Shown in pieces: positions 42,300-52,941 of a DNA stretch of 64,000 nt; position 1 is the stretch's first letter, and every line of letters begins with the position of its first letter. Source of the stretch: Couchioplanes caeruleus. Lineage in GTDB: Bacteria > Actinomycetota > Actinomycetes > Mycobacteriales > Micromonosporaceae. The DNA is taken from the NCBI RefSeq assembly GCF_003751945.1, contig NZ_RJKL01000001.1, forward strand, positions 1,426,001 to 1,490,000. The letters run 5' to 3'. Both the position numbers and the translations under genes were made by a program. The notes beneath the pieces were generated by a model. It made no database searches. It saw nothing but the letters and a program-made list of their open reading frames with translations, and was not told the origin of the DNA.

Positions 42300-45200
42300 A
42301 TGAACGCCGAATCGTTGATTCCGCTAACCGCCTACCAACGCGATGTCTGGGCCGCGAGTTCGCACTTTCCGGGACTCCCGCGCTTCAATGTCGCAGCGAC
42401 CGCTCGACTGGCGGGAAATGTGGACCTTGCGGTGCTCAAGGAGTGTTGCGAACGTGCCATCGCGCGCAACGACGCGTTCACACTCCGGTTCGGTGACCGT
42501 GACGGTGTCCCCGTCCAGTGGCGGCAGACCGAGCCGGCCCGGGTCGACATCCACGACTTCTCCGCCGCGCCGGACCCCGCGGCGCGATGCCGGTCCTGGA
42601 TGGAGCGCGCGGCGCGCCGCCCGGTCGATCTCACCGGTCGGCGACTCTACGAACTGGCCCTGCTGCGGGAGAGCGACTCGGTCAGCCACCTCTACGGGAC
42701 GGTGCACCACATCATCGTCGACGGCTGGGGAGCCGACCAGCTCGTACGGCAGATCCTCGCCGACTACGCGCACGCCGCGCGGACGGGCCGGGCCCTGGAG
42801 ATCACGCCGGGCTCGTACCTGGCACACGTCGAGGAGCACGCGCGCTATCAGGGATCGGATCGGTGGGAGCGGGACCGGGACTTCTACCGAAGCACCTTCG
42901 CGGATGTCCGTCCGGCGCTGTTCCCGGCCAGGAACCCGGCCGCCGCCGGGGACGGCGCACGGCGCACCGACCGCCACACATTCATGATCGAGCGGGACCT
43001 GGTCGACCGGATCCGCCACCGGCAGACGTCCGTGTTCTCCTTTCTCACCGCGGCGCTGGCCACCTACCTGGCCCGGGTGCACCGCACGGAAGAGGTAGTG
43101 CTCGGTATTCCGCATCTCAACCGGCACAATGTCCGAGAAAAGCGGACCGTCGGCCATTTCGCGAACATGCTCCCGCTACGAGTGCCGGTACGTGGCACCA
43201 TGTCGACGTCCGACATTGCGACGGAGATCGCCACGGCGACGGTCGCCACAAAACGCCACGAACGACTGTCGCTCGGCGACGTTCTCCGCGCATTGCCGTC
43301 GTCGGCGGAAGGGCCTCGCCGCCTGTTCGACGTCACCGTTTCGTATCTCCGGCTCGCCACCTCCGACGAGGTTCCCGGATTGTCGGTGGAGAAGGCCCAG
43401 CTCTCGCACGGGCACGACCAGGACGCCCTGACCGTATATATCAGGGAGTACGACGACAACGGCGCAGTCCGGGTCGACCTGGACTACGCACTCGACGTGT
43501 TCGACGAGGATTTCACCATCGCGTCCGCGGCCCGGCACCTCGAAACGCTGATCCGTCACGCGGTCGACGATCCGCATACGCCCGTTCGGGACCTGGCGAT
43601 GATCTCCGGCGACGAGACCCACGACCTCGTGCGGCGCAACAACGACACGCGGAGGCCGTACCGGGCTGACGTGACACTCCACGCGCTGATCGCCGAGCAG
43701 GCCGCCCGGACGCCGGACCGCATCGCCGTCGCGGGGAACGGGACGGAGGGCGATCTCACCTACGCCGACCTCGACGCGCGCGCCACCGTCGTCGCCCGGG
43801 CACTGCGAGAGCGCGGCGTGCGGCCGGACGACCGGGTCGCCGTCCGGATCGAGCGCAGCCCCGGCCTCGTCGTCGCGCTGGTGGGCGTGCTCAAGGCGGG
43901 CGGGGCGTACGTGCCGATCGACCCGGGCTACCCGCCGGATCGGATCCAGTTCCTGCTGGCCGACAGCGGGGCCAAGGCGGTCCTGACCGCGCACGACCCC
44001 GCCCTGCGCCCCGACGCGGGGCCGGTGACGCCGCTCGCCGAGGCCGCGTCGCCGCACAGCCTCGCCTACGTGATCTACACCTCCGGTTCGACCGGGCGGC
44101 CCAAGGGCGTCATGATCGAGCACCACTCGGTGGTGAACCGCCTGGCCTGGATGCAGAGGCGCTACCCGATCGGCGCCGACGACGTCGTGCTGCAGAAGAC
44201 ACCCAGCTCCTTCGACGTGTCGGTCTGGGAACTGTTCTGGTGGGCGGTGGAAGGCGCCCGGGTGGCCCTTCTTCCACCGGGCGCCGAAAAGGAGCCGGGC
44301 CGGATCCTGCACGCCATCGCCGAGCACGGCGTGACGGTGCTCCACTTCGTACCGTCGCTGTTCGGTCCGTTTCTCGATCTTCTGGAGAGCTCGCCCGAGC
44401 GGCGCGCGGAGGCGGCATCGCTGCGCTACGTCTTCTGTAGCGGCGAGGCGCTACCGGCGACGCTGGTCGAGCGGTTCCACCGGGTGTTCGCCACCGCGGA
44501 GGCGCCACGGCTGGTGAACCTCTACGGCCCGACCGAGGCGACCGTCGACGTCTCCTCCTTCGACTGCCCGGCGGACGCGACACAGCCGGTACGCCGGGTG
44601 CCGATCGGCCGACCGATCGACAATCACCGGCTCTACGTGCTCGACCTCGACGACCGGCCGCAGCCGGCGGGCGTCGCCGGGGAGCTGTGCATCGCCGGCG
44701 CCGGCCTGGCCCGCGGATACCTCGGCCGCCCGGAGCTGACCCGGGAGAAGTTCGTCGACGACCCGTTCGACCCGGGCGAGCGCATGTACCGCACGGGCGA
44801 CCTCGCCCGATGGCTCGCCGACGGGACTCTGGAGTATCTGGGCCGCATCGACGACCAGGTGAAGATCCGCGGTAACCGGGTCGAGCTGGGCGAGGTACAG
44901 AACGCCCTGTCGAGCGCGCCCGGGGTGGCCGGCGCGGTGGTCGTGGACCGGCGCACGGCGGCACGCGGCCTCCACCTCGTCGGCTACTACGTCGCCGCCG
45001 ACGAGATCGATCCGGTCCTGCTCCGCGCCCACCTCGCGACCACGCTGCCGGAGTTCATGGTCCCGGCATACTTCGTACGGATCGACAGCATCCCGCTCAC
45101 GCCGAACGGGAAGGCCGACCGGCGCGCCCTGCCGGAACCGTCGCTCTTCTACGCCGCACCCGAGGTGCGGCCCCGCACCGAAGTGGAGGCCACGCTCGCC

Positions 45201-48200
45201 GCGATCTGGTGCGACGTGCTCGAGACGAGCACCGTCGGGGTCCACGACAACTATTTCGGCCTCGGCGGCGACTCGATCCTCATGCTCCGCATCCGCGCCG
45301 CGGCCGCGCGCCGCGGACTGCACTTCGCGCTGACCGACCTCATCGCCCACCCCACTGTCGCGGAGCTGGCCACGCGCGTCACCACCACCGCGCCGGAGCG
45401 CGACGCACCCGCGCCGACCCCGTTCGCGCTGGTCGCGGGCGTCGACCGGGCTCGGCTGGCAGCGGCGCAGGATGCCTACCCGATGACCCGGCTCCAGCTC
45501 GGGATGCTGTTTCACAGCCGCGAGCACGACGACTCGGACGTCTACCACGACGTCTTCCGGTACACGCTCAAGCTGAACTGGGACGAGGCGGCCTTCCGCC
45601 GGGCCCGTGCGGGCCTGGTGGCCCGCCATCCCGTCCTGCGCTCGTCGTTGCACGTGGCCGACTTCTCCGAGCCGTTACAGGTCGTGCACCGCGACTCGGG
45701 GAGGACACTGGACGTCGTCGATCTGCGCTCGCACACCGCGACGGCGGCGGAGGCCGTGGTCCGGGAGCACATCGCCGCACGTCGCCACCATGGGTACGTC
45801 TTCGAGTCGCCCGAGCTGCACCTGCTCCGGGTGTTCGTCAGGCCCACCACCCTCGACCTCGTGTTCAGCTTCCACCACGCGATCCTGGACGGCTGGAGCG
45901 TCGCCAACCTGGTCGGTGAGCTCTTGCAGGACTACCTGCACGCGATCGGGATGAACATCGAGCCGGTCGCCGCGGCCGGCACGCCGTCGCCCGCCGCCTA
46001 CGTGCGGGCCGAGCGGATTGCGCTGTCGGACGAGACGACCCGGCGGTACTGGCGGGACCGGCTGCACGGCGCCGCGCCCGCCCCGATCGAAAGCTTCCGA
46101 CCCTACGAACCGCCCGGCGATGGCGCACCCGTCACCCGTCGCGTCCCGCTACCGGCCCGGCTCGACCGCGCGATCCGCCGCTTCGCCCACGACCACGCGC
46201 TTCCCCTCAAGTCGGTGCTGTTCGCGGCGCACTGCCTCACGCTGCGGCTGCTGACGGGTGGCGACGACGTGATCACCGGACTGGTCACGCACGGGCGGCC
46301 GGAGCAGCCGGACGCCGAGCGGCTGACCGGGCTGTTCCTCAACACCGTGCCGGGCCGGCTCGACCCCACGCCACGCAACTGGCTCGACACGGTACGCGCG
46401 GTGTTCGACCAGGAGAGGGAGGGCTACCCGTACCGGCGGTACCCCCTCAGCGCCATCCAGGCCGACCACGGCGCCGAGGTGCTGCAGACCGCCTTCAACT
46501 ACGTCAACTTCCATCAGCTCACACCGCTGTTGGCGACCGCGGGCGTCGAGCTGTGCGACGTGGAGATCTGGGAACGTACCCACTTCGCGCTGCTGGTCAA
46601 CGCGATCACCGACCCTCGCGACGGGCGCGTGCACCTGCGTATCGACGGCGATGGCCGTACCATCACCGCAGCGCAGGCCGATCTGTTCGGACGCCACTAC
46701 CTGGAGATCCTGCGCCGGATCGTCGACCGTCCGCGCGAAGCCGCCGACCTGGCGTTTCTCACCACCACCGGCGGCGCCGACGTGGTGCGCTGGTTCGAAC
46801 ACCAGGCGCTGCAGAACCCCCGCGCGGTCGCCTTGTCCTTCTCCGGGTCCCCCGGGCAGCGATGGTCCTACGAGGAACTGGACGAGGCCGCGAACCGGGT
46901 AGCGCAGCGGCTCATCGAGCTCGGGCCACCCCCGGGCGCACGGGTCGGCATCGCGATGGACCGCTCGCCGGAGATGATCGCCGCCGTCCTCGGCATCGCG
47001 AAGGCGGGCGCCGCCTGCGTCCCGCTCGACGTCAGCTACCCGCCACAGCGCATCGCCGCCATGGTCGGCGTGGCCCGACCGTTCCGGATCATCGCGCACG
47101 CGCGGCACGCCCACCTCGTCGATGATCCGGCCCTGCTGCTGAGCGCCGAATCGGTGACCGCCGCCGGCACCGCCGGCGAACGACTCGCCCCGGCAGCGAT
47201 CGCCCCGGAGAGCGTCGCCTACGTCCTGTTCACCTCCGGCTCCACCGGCGAGCCGAAGGGCGTGGCGATGCCGCACCGCGCGCTCGCCAACCTGGTCGCG
47301 TGGCAGAACCGCCGGGCCAGCGGCGCTCTCGGCGGGACCACGCTGCAGTTCGCGCCGCTCAGCTTCGACGTCTCCTTCCAGGAGATCTTCTCCACCCTGT
47401 GCGGCGGGGGCACCCTGCGGCTGGTCCACGAGGACGAGCGGCGTGACATGGCCCGCCTGCTCCGCCTGCTCGACCGCGACGGCGTCGAGCGGGTCTTCCT
47501 GCCGTACGTCGCCCTCCAGCAGCTCGCCGAGACGGCACAGGCCCTGGATGTTCATCCCCGGAAGCTGCGGGTCCTGGTCTCCTCCGGCGAACAGCTCCGG
47601 GTCACGACCGACATCCGCAAGCTGTGCCGCGCGCTGCCCGGCGCGATCCTGGAGAACCAGTACGGTCCGACCGAGACGCACGTCGTGACCGCCTACCCGA
47701 TGAGCGGCGACCCGGATCGTTTCCCGGCTCAGCCGCCGATCGGGCAGGCCATCGACGGGGCCGAGGTCCACCTGCTCGACGCCGGGCTGCGCCCGGTGCC
47801 CGAGGGAGCGCGGGGAGAGATCTACGTGGGCGGTGCCTGCCTCGCCGAGGGCTACGAGGGCCGGCCGGACCTGACCCGCGAGCGCTTCGTCGCGCACCCC
47901 ACCGGCCGCCTGTACCGCACCGGGGACCTCGGCCGCCGGCTGCCCGGCGGTGACATCGTCTGCCTCGACCGGGTCGACGCCCAGGTGAAGGTGCGCGGCT
48001 TCCGGGTGGAACCCGCCGAGGTCGAGCTGGCCATCCTGGGGCTCGCCGCACACCACCCCGGCATCCGGGAGGTGGCCGTGGTGGCGCGACGCCGGGACAC
48101 CGAGGCGTATGTGGCCGCGTTCCTGGTCGGCGACGAATCGCGGGTCGACCTCGAGGATGTACGGCGGCAACTGCGCGCGTCGCTGCCCGACCACCTGGTT

Positions 48201-49412
48201 CCGGCGCGGTTCGCCTGGCTGCCCCGGCTGCCTCGGACCCCGAGCGGCAAGCGGGACGACGCGCGGTTGCGGGAGATCCCGCTGGCACCGGTGGCGGTCG
48301 GGGCGCAGCGTACGCCGCCGCGTGACGAATACGAGCGCGTCCTGGCCGACCTGGTCGCCGACCTGCTCCGGGTGCCCACGCCGGGCGCGCACGACGACTT
48401 CTTCGCCCTCGGTGGCACGTCCCTGAGCGCCATGCGGATCGTCGTCATGATCGAGAAGCGGTACGGCATGAACGTTCCACTGTCGGCGTTCGTGAAGGCC
48501 CCGACCATCGCCGAGCTGGCCGGCAGGCTTCGCGGCGGCGGTATGCCCACGGCCTTCGACCCACTCGTGCCGATCCGGACCGAAGGCAGCCGACCGCCGC
48601 TCTTCCTCGTCCACCCCATCGGCGGCAACGTCCTGTGCTACGTACGGCTGGCCCAGGCGCTGCCCGCGGACCAGCCGGTGTACGCGTTGCAGGCGGCGGG
48701 GACGGAGCCGGGGACCGAGCCGCTGCGCGACCTGCCCGCCCTCGCGCGCAGCTACCTGGACGCGGTCCGGCGGGTGCAGCCGGAGGGCCCCTACACGATC
48801 GGCGGCTGGTCGTTCGGCGGGTTCGTCGCGTACGAGATGGCCTGCCAGCTCCGGCGCGCGGGTGCGCAGGTGGACCACCTCGTCCTGCTCGACACGATCA
48901 TCCCGACCGTGGACGGGCGCCCCTCCGTGCACCGGGACCTGCTGTTCGAGTGGTTCCTGTGGGAACTGCTGTGGCTCGCACGCGGTGGTGCCACCGCCGC
49001 GGCGACACTTCCCCCGGGACTCACCGACGACGAGGCGTTCGACGCCATCCTGCGGCACGCGGTCGACGCGGGCGTCCTGCCGGACGGGTGCTCGAGCGCC
49101 CACGTACGCCGCCTGTTCGGCGTGTTCGAGGCCAACTGGCAGGCACTGCTCAGCTATCGGCCGGAACCGGTCGACCAGGACCTGACGCTGCTGCGGGCCG
49201 GCGCGCCGCTGCCGGACGTGCTCGCTCCCGCGCACCGCGCGGTCGGCAGCATGCACCTCGACCCGACGAACGGCTGGTCGACCTGGACGACCGGCCGCGT
49301 CGACGTCGTGGACGTCCCCGGTGACCACCTGCAGATGATGGAGCCACCGCACATCACCACGGTCGCCCGGCGGATCCGCGACCTGACCTGCGCCCAGCGG
49401 AGCGCGCGGTGA
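42300..49412 (+). CDS. Bimodular NRPS, C-A-T-C-A-T-TE (Ser, Pro-like)
   Basis: 2370 residues; ATG 42300 has GAGGAT upstream. C1 (about 1-440) has HHIIVDG at 136-142, so an acyl starter is probably condensed first. A1 (about 460-940) gives the 10-residue specificity code DVWHFSLVDK by my manual alignment, the known serine code of EntF. T1 has GGDS near 990. C2 has HHAILDG near 1193. A2 (about 1495-1990) gives DVQFVSQVVK, close to proline codes such as DVQLIAHVVK. T2 has GGTS near 2040. The TE has GWSFGG near 2170. An acyl-Ser-Pro dipeptide released by TE and followed by an FAD monooxygenase is the route to pyrrolizidine (legonmycin, pyrrolizixenamide) and brabantamide scaffolds. Confidence 0.93.
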   Translation: MNAESLIPLTAYQRDVWAASSHFPGLPRFNVAATARLAGNVDLAVLKECCERAIARNDAFTLRFGDRDGVPVQWRQTEPARVDIHDFSAAPDPAARCRSWMERAARRPVDLTGRRLYELALLRESDSVSHLYGTVHHIIVDGWGADQLVRQILADYAHAARTGRALEITPGSYLAHVEEHARYQGSDRWERDRDFYRSTFADVRPALFPARNPAAAGDGARRTDRHTFMIERDLVDRIRHRQTSVFSFLTAALATYLARVHRTEEVVLGIPHLNRHNVREKRTVGHFANMLPLRVPVRGTMSTSDIATEIATATVATKRHERLSLGDVLRALPSSAEGPRRLFDVTVSYLRLATSDEVPGLSVEKAQLSHGHDQDALTVYIREYDDNGAVRVDLDYALDVFDEDFTIASAARHLETLIRHAVDDPHTPVRDLAMISGDETHDLVRRNNDTRRPYRADVTLHALIAEQAARTPDRIAVAGNGTEGDLTYADLDARATVVARALRERGVRPDDRVAVRIERSPGLVVALVGVLKAGGAYVPIDPGYPPDRIQFLLADSGAKAVLTAHDPALRPDAGPVTPLAEAASPHSLAYVIYTSGSTGRPKGVMIEHHSVVNRLAWMQRRYPIGADDVVLQKTPSSFDVSVWELFWWAVEGARVALLPPGAEKEPGRILHAIAEHGVTVLHFVPSLFGPFLDLLESSPERRAEAASLRYVFCSGEALPATLVERFHRVFATAEAPRLVNLYGPTEATVDVSSFDCPADATQPVRRVPIGRPIDNHRLYVLDLDDRPQPAGVAGELCIAGAGLARGYLGRPELTREKFVDDPFDPGERMYRTGDLARWLADGTLEYLGRIDDQVKIRGNRVELGEVQNALSSAPGVAGAVVVDRRTAARGLHLVGYYVAADEIDPVLLRAHLATTLPEFMVPAYFVRIDSIPLTPNGKADRRALPEPSLFYAAPEVRPRTEVEATLAAIWCDVLETSTVGVHDNYFGLGGDSILMLRIRAAAARRGLHFALTDLIAHPTVAELATRVTTTAPERDAPAPTPFALVAGVDRARLAAAQDAYPMTRLQLGMLFHSREHDDSDVYHDVFRYTLKLNWDEAAFRRARAGLVARHPVLRSSLHVADFSEPLQVVHRDSGRTLDVVDLRSHTATAAEAVVREHIAARRHHGYVFESPELHLLRVFVRPTTLDLVFSFHHAILDGWSVANLVGELLQDYLHAIGMNIEPVAAAGTPSPAAYVRAERIALSDETTRRYWRDRLHGAAPAPIESFRPYEPPGDGAPVTRRVPLPARLDRAIRRFAHDHALPLKSVLFAAHCLTLRLLTGGDDVITGLVTHGRPEQPDAERLTGLFLNTVPGRLDPTPRNWLDTVRAVFDQEREGYPYRRYPLSAIQADHGAEVLQTAFNYVNFHQLTPLLATAGVELCDVEIWERTHFALLVNAITDPRDGRVHLRIDGDGRTITAAQADLFGRHYLEILRRIVDRPREAADLAFLTTTGGADVVRWFEHQALQNPRAVALSFSGSPGQRWSYEELDEAANRVAQRLIELGPPPGARVGIAMDRSPEMIAAVLGIAKAGAACVPLDVSYPPQRIAAMVGVARPFRIIAHARHAHLVDDPALLLSAESVTAAGTAGERLAPAAIAPESVAYVLFTSGSTGEPKGVAMPHRALANLVAWQNRRASGALGGTTLQFAPLSFDVSFQEIFSTLCGGGTLRLVHEDERRDMARLLRLLDRDGVERVFLPYVALQQLAETAQALDVHPRKLRVLVSSGEQLRVTTDIRKLCRALPGAILENQYGPTETHVVTAYPMSGDPDRFPAQPPIGQAIDGAEVHLLDAGLRPVPEGARGEIYVGGACLAEGYEGRPDLTRERFVAHPTGRLYRTGDLGRRLPGGDIVCLDRVDAQVKVRGFRVEPAEVELAILGLAAHHPGIREVAVVARRRDTEAYVAAFLVGDESRVDLEDVRRQLRASLPDHLVPARFAWLPRLPRTPSGKRDDARLREIPLAPVAVGAQRTPPRDEYERVLADLVADLLRVPTPGAHDDFFALGGTSLSAMRIVVMIEKRYGMNVPLSAFVKAPTIAELAGRLRGGGMPTAFDPLVPIRTEGSRPPLFLVHPIGGNVLCYVRLAQALPADQPVYALQAAGTEPGTEPLRDLPALARSYLDAVRRVQPEGPYTIGGWSFGGFVAYEMACQLRRAGAQVDHLVLLDTIIPTVDGRPSVHRDLLFEWFLWELLWLARGGATAAATLPPGLTDDEAFDAILRHAVDAGVLPDGCSSAHVRRLFGVFEANWQALLSYRPEPVDQDLTLLRAGAPLPDVLAPAHRAVGSMHLDPTNGWSTWTTGRVDVVDVPGDHLQMMEPPHITTVARRIRDLTCAQRSAR

Positions 49413-50587
49413 GGCGGGACCGGCGGCCCAGGGTGATCGTCGTCGGCGCCGGGATCGGCGGGCTGACGGCGGCGGTCGCCCTGCGCCAGGTCGGCATCGA
49501 CGTGGCGGTCTACGAGCGGGCGGAGGAGCTCCGCCCGGCCGGCACCGGGCTGTCGATCATGAGTAACGCGGTGTCCGCCCTGGGCACGCTCGGCATCGAC
49601 CTGCACCTGGACAAGCGCGGCCGGGCCATCGAGACATTCCAGTTCCTCACCCGCGACGGCCGTCCCATCCGGTCGCTGCCGCTGAAGGAGATCGGCGACC
49701 GGCTCGGCGCGCCGAGCATCACCATCGGCCGCGCCGACCTGCAACAGGCGCTGCTCGACCGCCTCGACGGCCGACCGGTCGAGCTGGGCGCCACCGTGAC
49801 CGGCTTCGAGGCCACCGCGGACGGCGTCCGCGTCGCGTTCGCGGACGGCCGCGAGGCACACGGCGACGCGCTCCTCGGCGCCGACGGACTCCACTCGGTG
49901 ATCCGCCGCCAGATCGCCGGTCCCACACGGCTCCGCGAGCCGGGATACGTGTGCTGGCTGGCGGTCGTACCCTTGCGCCACGAGCGGCTTGCCGACGGGG
50001 CGGTCCGCCACTACTGGGGGGCGGGGCAGCGGTTCGGGCTGATCGACATCGGCCACGGACGGGTCTACTGGTGGGGCACGAAGAACATGCCGGCCGCGGA
50101 GGCCCGCGGGTGGCACGGCGGCAAGGACGAGATCGCGCGGGCGTACGCCGGCTGGGCCGACGAGGTGGGCGAGGCCATCCGGGTCACCCCGGCCGAGGCG
50201 ATCGTCAGCGTCCCCGCGCAGGACCGGCCCTTCCTCGACCGGTGGGGAACCGGCCCGGTCACCCTGCTCGGCGACGCGGCACACCCGATGCTGACCAGCC
50301 TGGGCCAGGGCGCGGGCACCGCGATGGAGGACGCGGTCGTGCTGGCCGGCAGCCTCGCCGAGGCCGGCGACGTACCGCAGGCCCTGCGCCGCTACGAGAG
50401 CCGCCGCCGGTCACGGGCCCGGCGGATGGTGCGGACGTCCCGCGCCGTCAGCCTGATCGAGCAGTTGGAACGTCCCCTGCCGAGGCGGTTGCGGGATGCG
50501 TACTTCCGGTGGGTGCCCGCCCCCGTGCTCTACCGGCAGAACGAATCCGTCCTGACCTTCCGGGCCCCATTCACTGGTTCTCGATGA
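49409..50587 (+). CDS. FAD-dependent monooxygenase coupled to the NRPS
   Basis: 392 residues; GTG 49409 overlaps the NRPS stop (GTGA). N-terminal FAD motif VIVVGAGIGGLTAAVAL (about 9-25) with YER, then GADGLHSVIR (DG motif, about 151-160) and LLGDAAHPMLTSLGQGAGTAMEDAVVLA (about 288-315), the classic class A flavin monooxygenase set. In legonmycin, pyrrolizixenamide and brabantamide pathways the matching enzyme (LgnC, PxaB, BraC) performs a Baeyer-Villiger-type oxidation on the bicyclic NRPS product. The tight coupling argues for the same use here (inference). Confidence 0.92.
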   Translation: MRRDRRPRVIVVGAGIGGLTAAVALRQVGIDVAVYERAEELRPAGTGLSIMSNAVSALGTLGIDLHLDKRGRAIETFQFLTRDGRPIRSLPLKEIGDRLGAPSITIGRADLQQALLDRLDGRPVELGATVTGFEATADGVRVAFADGREAHGDALLGADGLHSVIRRQIAGPTRLREPGYVCWLAVVPLRHERLADGAVRHYWGAGQRFGLIDIGHGRVYWWGTKNMPAAEARGWHGGKDEIARAYAGWADEVGEAIRVTPAEAIVSVPAQDRPFLDRWGTGPVTLLGDAAHPMLTSLGQGAGTAMEDAVVLAGSLAEAGDVPQALRRYESRRRSRARRMVRTSRAVSLIEQLERPLPRRLRDAYFRWVPAPVLYRQNESVLTFRAPFTGSR

Positions 50588-50599
50588 CTGGAATCTGCC

Positions 50600-51562
50600 A
50601 TGACCGGTACCCTGCCCAGCACACCACACCGCGATCTCACCGCCGGAGAACTGGCGACGCTGGATCGCGACGGGGTGATCTGCGTCCGTGAGGTGCTCGA
50701 CGCGCAGTGGGTCGCACACCTCCGGATCGCCCTCGACGAGGCCGCCGCCAGGCCGACGCTGTCGGGCCGCTTCCTGTCGCGGCGCAAGAAGGGCCTCTAC
50801 CACGACATGTTCGTCTGGTTGAAGCACGACAAGATCCGCGAGCTGTGGTTCCATTCGCCGCTGGCCCGGTTCGCCGCGCAGGCTCTGCGCGCCGAGCGGG
50901 TCAACCTGTTCTACGAGGACGTCTTCTGCAAGAAGCCGGGCAGCACGATGCCCACGCCCTGGCACCAGGACATGAGCGCGTGGCCGATCACCGGTCAGCA
51001 GATCATCAACGTCTGGGTCCCGGTCGACGCGGTCAGCCGCGAGAACAGCGCCCTCGAGTTCGTCCGCGGTTCGCACCGCTGGGGCAAGGACTACCGGGTG
51101 GAGTCGGCCACCTCCGACGCCATCCTGCTCACCAACGAGGATCTCGAGTGGGCCCCGGACATCGAAGGCGACCGCGACGCGTTCGACATCGTCCAGTGGG
51201 ACATGCAGCCCGGCGACGCACTGTTCTTCAGCCCGCGTCTCCTGCACGGTTCCCGGGGAAACCCGTCACGCGACAGGGGCCGCCGGGCGATCTCGTTGCG
51301 GTTCACCGGCGAGGACATCCGCTACGACCCCCGCCCGCACACCATGCCCCTGCTGTTCGCGCACGGGCTGGCCGAGGGGGATCCGATGGGCGGCCCGCTG
51401 TTCCCGGAGATCCTGCCCGACCCGCCGGCGGACCTGGGACGGTCGAGGCCGTCGTACGACCTCGGCGCGCTGCTGGCCTACGTCGGTGACCACGTCCGCT
51501 CGGAGACGGTTCGTCTGGTCCGCCCCCAGCGGTTCCGGCGCGGCCCCGGGACGATGCGATGA
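50600..51562 (+). CDS. PhyH-family Fe(II)/2-oxoglutarate dioxygenase
   Basis: 320 residues, 12 bp after the monooxygenase. The facial triad is visible as H-x-D in TPWHQDMSAW (about 121-131) and the distal His in LLHGSRGN (about 214-221), with a 2-oxoglutarate-binding Arg in RAISLRF. This family hydroxylates, epoxidises or halogenates tailored amino acids and alkaloids. Here it probably decorates the ring or the Pro-derived part; the position is not predictable. The stop overlaps the next start (ATGA). Confidence 0.9.
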   Translation: MTGTLPSTPHRDLTAGELATLDRDGVICVREVLDAQWVAHLRIALDEAAARPTLSGRFLSRRKKGLYHDMFVWLKHDKIRELWFHSPLARFAAQALRAERVNLFYEDVFCKKPGSTMPTPWHQDMSAWPITGQQIINVWVPVDAVSRENSALEFVRGSHRWGKDYRVESATSDAILLTNEDLEWAPDIEGDRDAFDIVQWDMQPGDALFFSPRLLHGSRGNPSRDRGRRAISLRFTGEDIRYDPRPHTMPLLFAHGLAEGDPMGGPLFPEILPDPPADLGRSRPSYDLGALLAYVGDHVRSETVRLVRPQRFRRGPGTMR

Positions 51563-52941
51563 GCACCTCCGCGGGAGAACACACCGACCCGGACGTCCGG
51601 CGGCCGCTGAGCCCGCTCGAACGGTGGTACTGGATCGCCGACCAGATCTCCCCGCTCCACGTGATCGCCCGGGTCCGGCTGCACGGACACTTCGCGCCGG
51701 AGCTGGCACGACGCTCGCTCGACGGGTTGCAGGCCCGGCACCCGCTGCTGCGGGTCGCGATCGCCACCGATGCCGGCCGGCCGGCGGCCTTCGTGCCGTG
51801 CGCCGGCACCATCCCGCTGCGGGAGGTCACGACGACGGACGCGGACGCGGAGACGCGGTGGCAGCAGGAGATCAACGACCGGGAGCTGGTCGACCGGCTC
51901 GACTGGCGCACCGGGCCGCTTCTGCGCGCCGTCGTCGTCACCCGGGGCGACGAGGTCCACGACCTCGTTCTGACGCTCGCGCACTGCATCGCCGACGGCA
52001 CCACCGCGCTCTCGCTGCTCCAGCAGTGGATCCGGATCGCCGACGGGTACCGGTCGGGCGCCGGCGCGCCGGCCCGCGCCCGGAGCCTGCCCGCGCCGGA
52101 GGACTTGTTCCCGCGCCGCCACCGCGGCACGAGCGGCGCCCTCGCCGTCGTCCGCGCCCAGTTGCGTGACCAGATCGCGAGGGTGCGGTGGCGGCCCCGG
52201 CGGATCGCGGCCAGCGCGGCGGTGCCGTTCGACCGCCGGCGCACCGGGTTCATCCACCGGTCGCTGTCCGCCGCGCAGGTCGACGCGCTCGCCGACGTGT
52301 GCCGGCGGGAGGGCGCGACCGTGCACGGAGCACTCGCCGCGGCAATGGCGGCCGCCGTCGCCGAGGATGCCGGCAGCGGCGCGGACGGGCATGTCGTCGT
52401 CGGTTCGCCCGTCGACTTCCGAGGGGAGCTGGATCCCCCGGTGTCGCCGGACGAGGTCGGCGCGTACGTGGCGACGATACCGTCGTACGTTCCCCACCGC
52501 CCGGGCGCGCCGCTGTGGCCGGCGGCCCGCGCCGTCAGCGACGACCTCGCCCGACGGCGACGGCGCGGCGAGCACCTCTCCATGATCGGTCTGCTGCGCT
52601 GGCTGGGGCCGCCCGACCTGGCCGCGAGCACCCCGTTCGTCCGCCAGGTGGAGCGGCAGGGACCGGGCAATCTGTGCCTGTCGAACCTCGGCCGCCACCA
52701 GTTCCCGGACGAGCTCGGCCCGTGGCGCCTGTCCGGCGCGCAGTTCGTCGCCGGCATCTCCGTCTCCGGCTACTTCGTGGCCACCGTGAACACCACCCAC
52801 GACCACCTGTTCTGGAACTTCACGTACGTCGACGGCATCGTGCCCCGCGCCCGCGCGGAACGGCTGGCGGACGCGTGCGTCACCACACTGTTGTCCGCCG
52901 TGGCGGCGGACCCGCACCGAGGAAGGACCCACGTTGTCTAA
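51559..52941 (+). CDS. Stand-alone condensation-type acyltransferase (PapA-like)
   Basis: 460 residues. Catalytic motif HCIADG (HxxxDG) near residue 141 in LTLAHCIADGTTALSLLQQW. The start PLSPLERWYWIADQISPLHVI resembles PapA5/WS-type and stand-alone C domains. The second structural motif is near NLCLSNLGRHQFPDELGPW. No carrier domain is fused. It may esterify a hydroxyl of the NRPS product, as the acyltransferase of related pyrrolizidine loci is thought to do (inference). Coupled by ATGA to the dioxygenase. Confidence 0.82.
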   Translation: MSTSAGEHTDPDVRRPLSPLERWYWIADQISPLHVIARVRLHGHFAPELARRSLDGLQARHPLLRVAIATDAGRPAAFVPCAGTIPLREVTTTDADAETRWQQEINDRELVDRLDWRTGPLLRAVVVTRGDEVHDLVLTLAHCIADGTTALSLLQQWIRIADGYRSGAGAPARARSLPAPEDLFPRRHRGTSGALAVVRAQLRDQIARVRWRPRRIAASAAVPFDRRRTGFIHRSLSAAQVDALADVCRREGATVHGALAAAMAAAVAEDAGSGADGHVVVGSPVDFRGELDPPVSPDEVGAYVATIPSYVPHRPGAPLWPAARAVSDDLARRRRRGEHLSMIGLLRWLGPPDLAASTPFVRQVERQGPGNLCLSNLGRHQFPDELGPWRLSGAQFVAGISVSGYFVATVNTTHDHLFWNFTYVDGIVPRARAERLADACVTTLLSAVAADPHRGRTHVV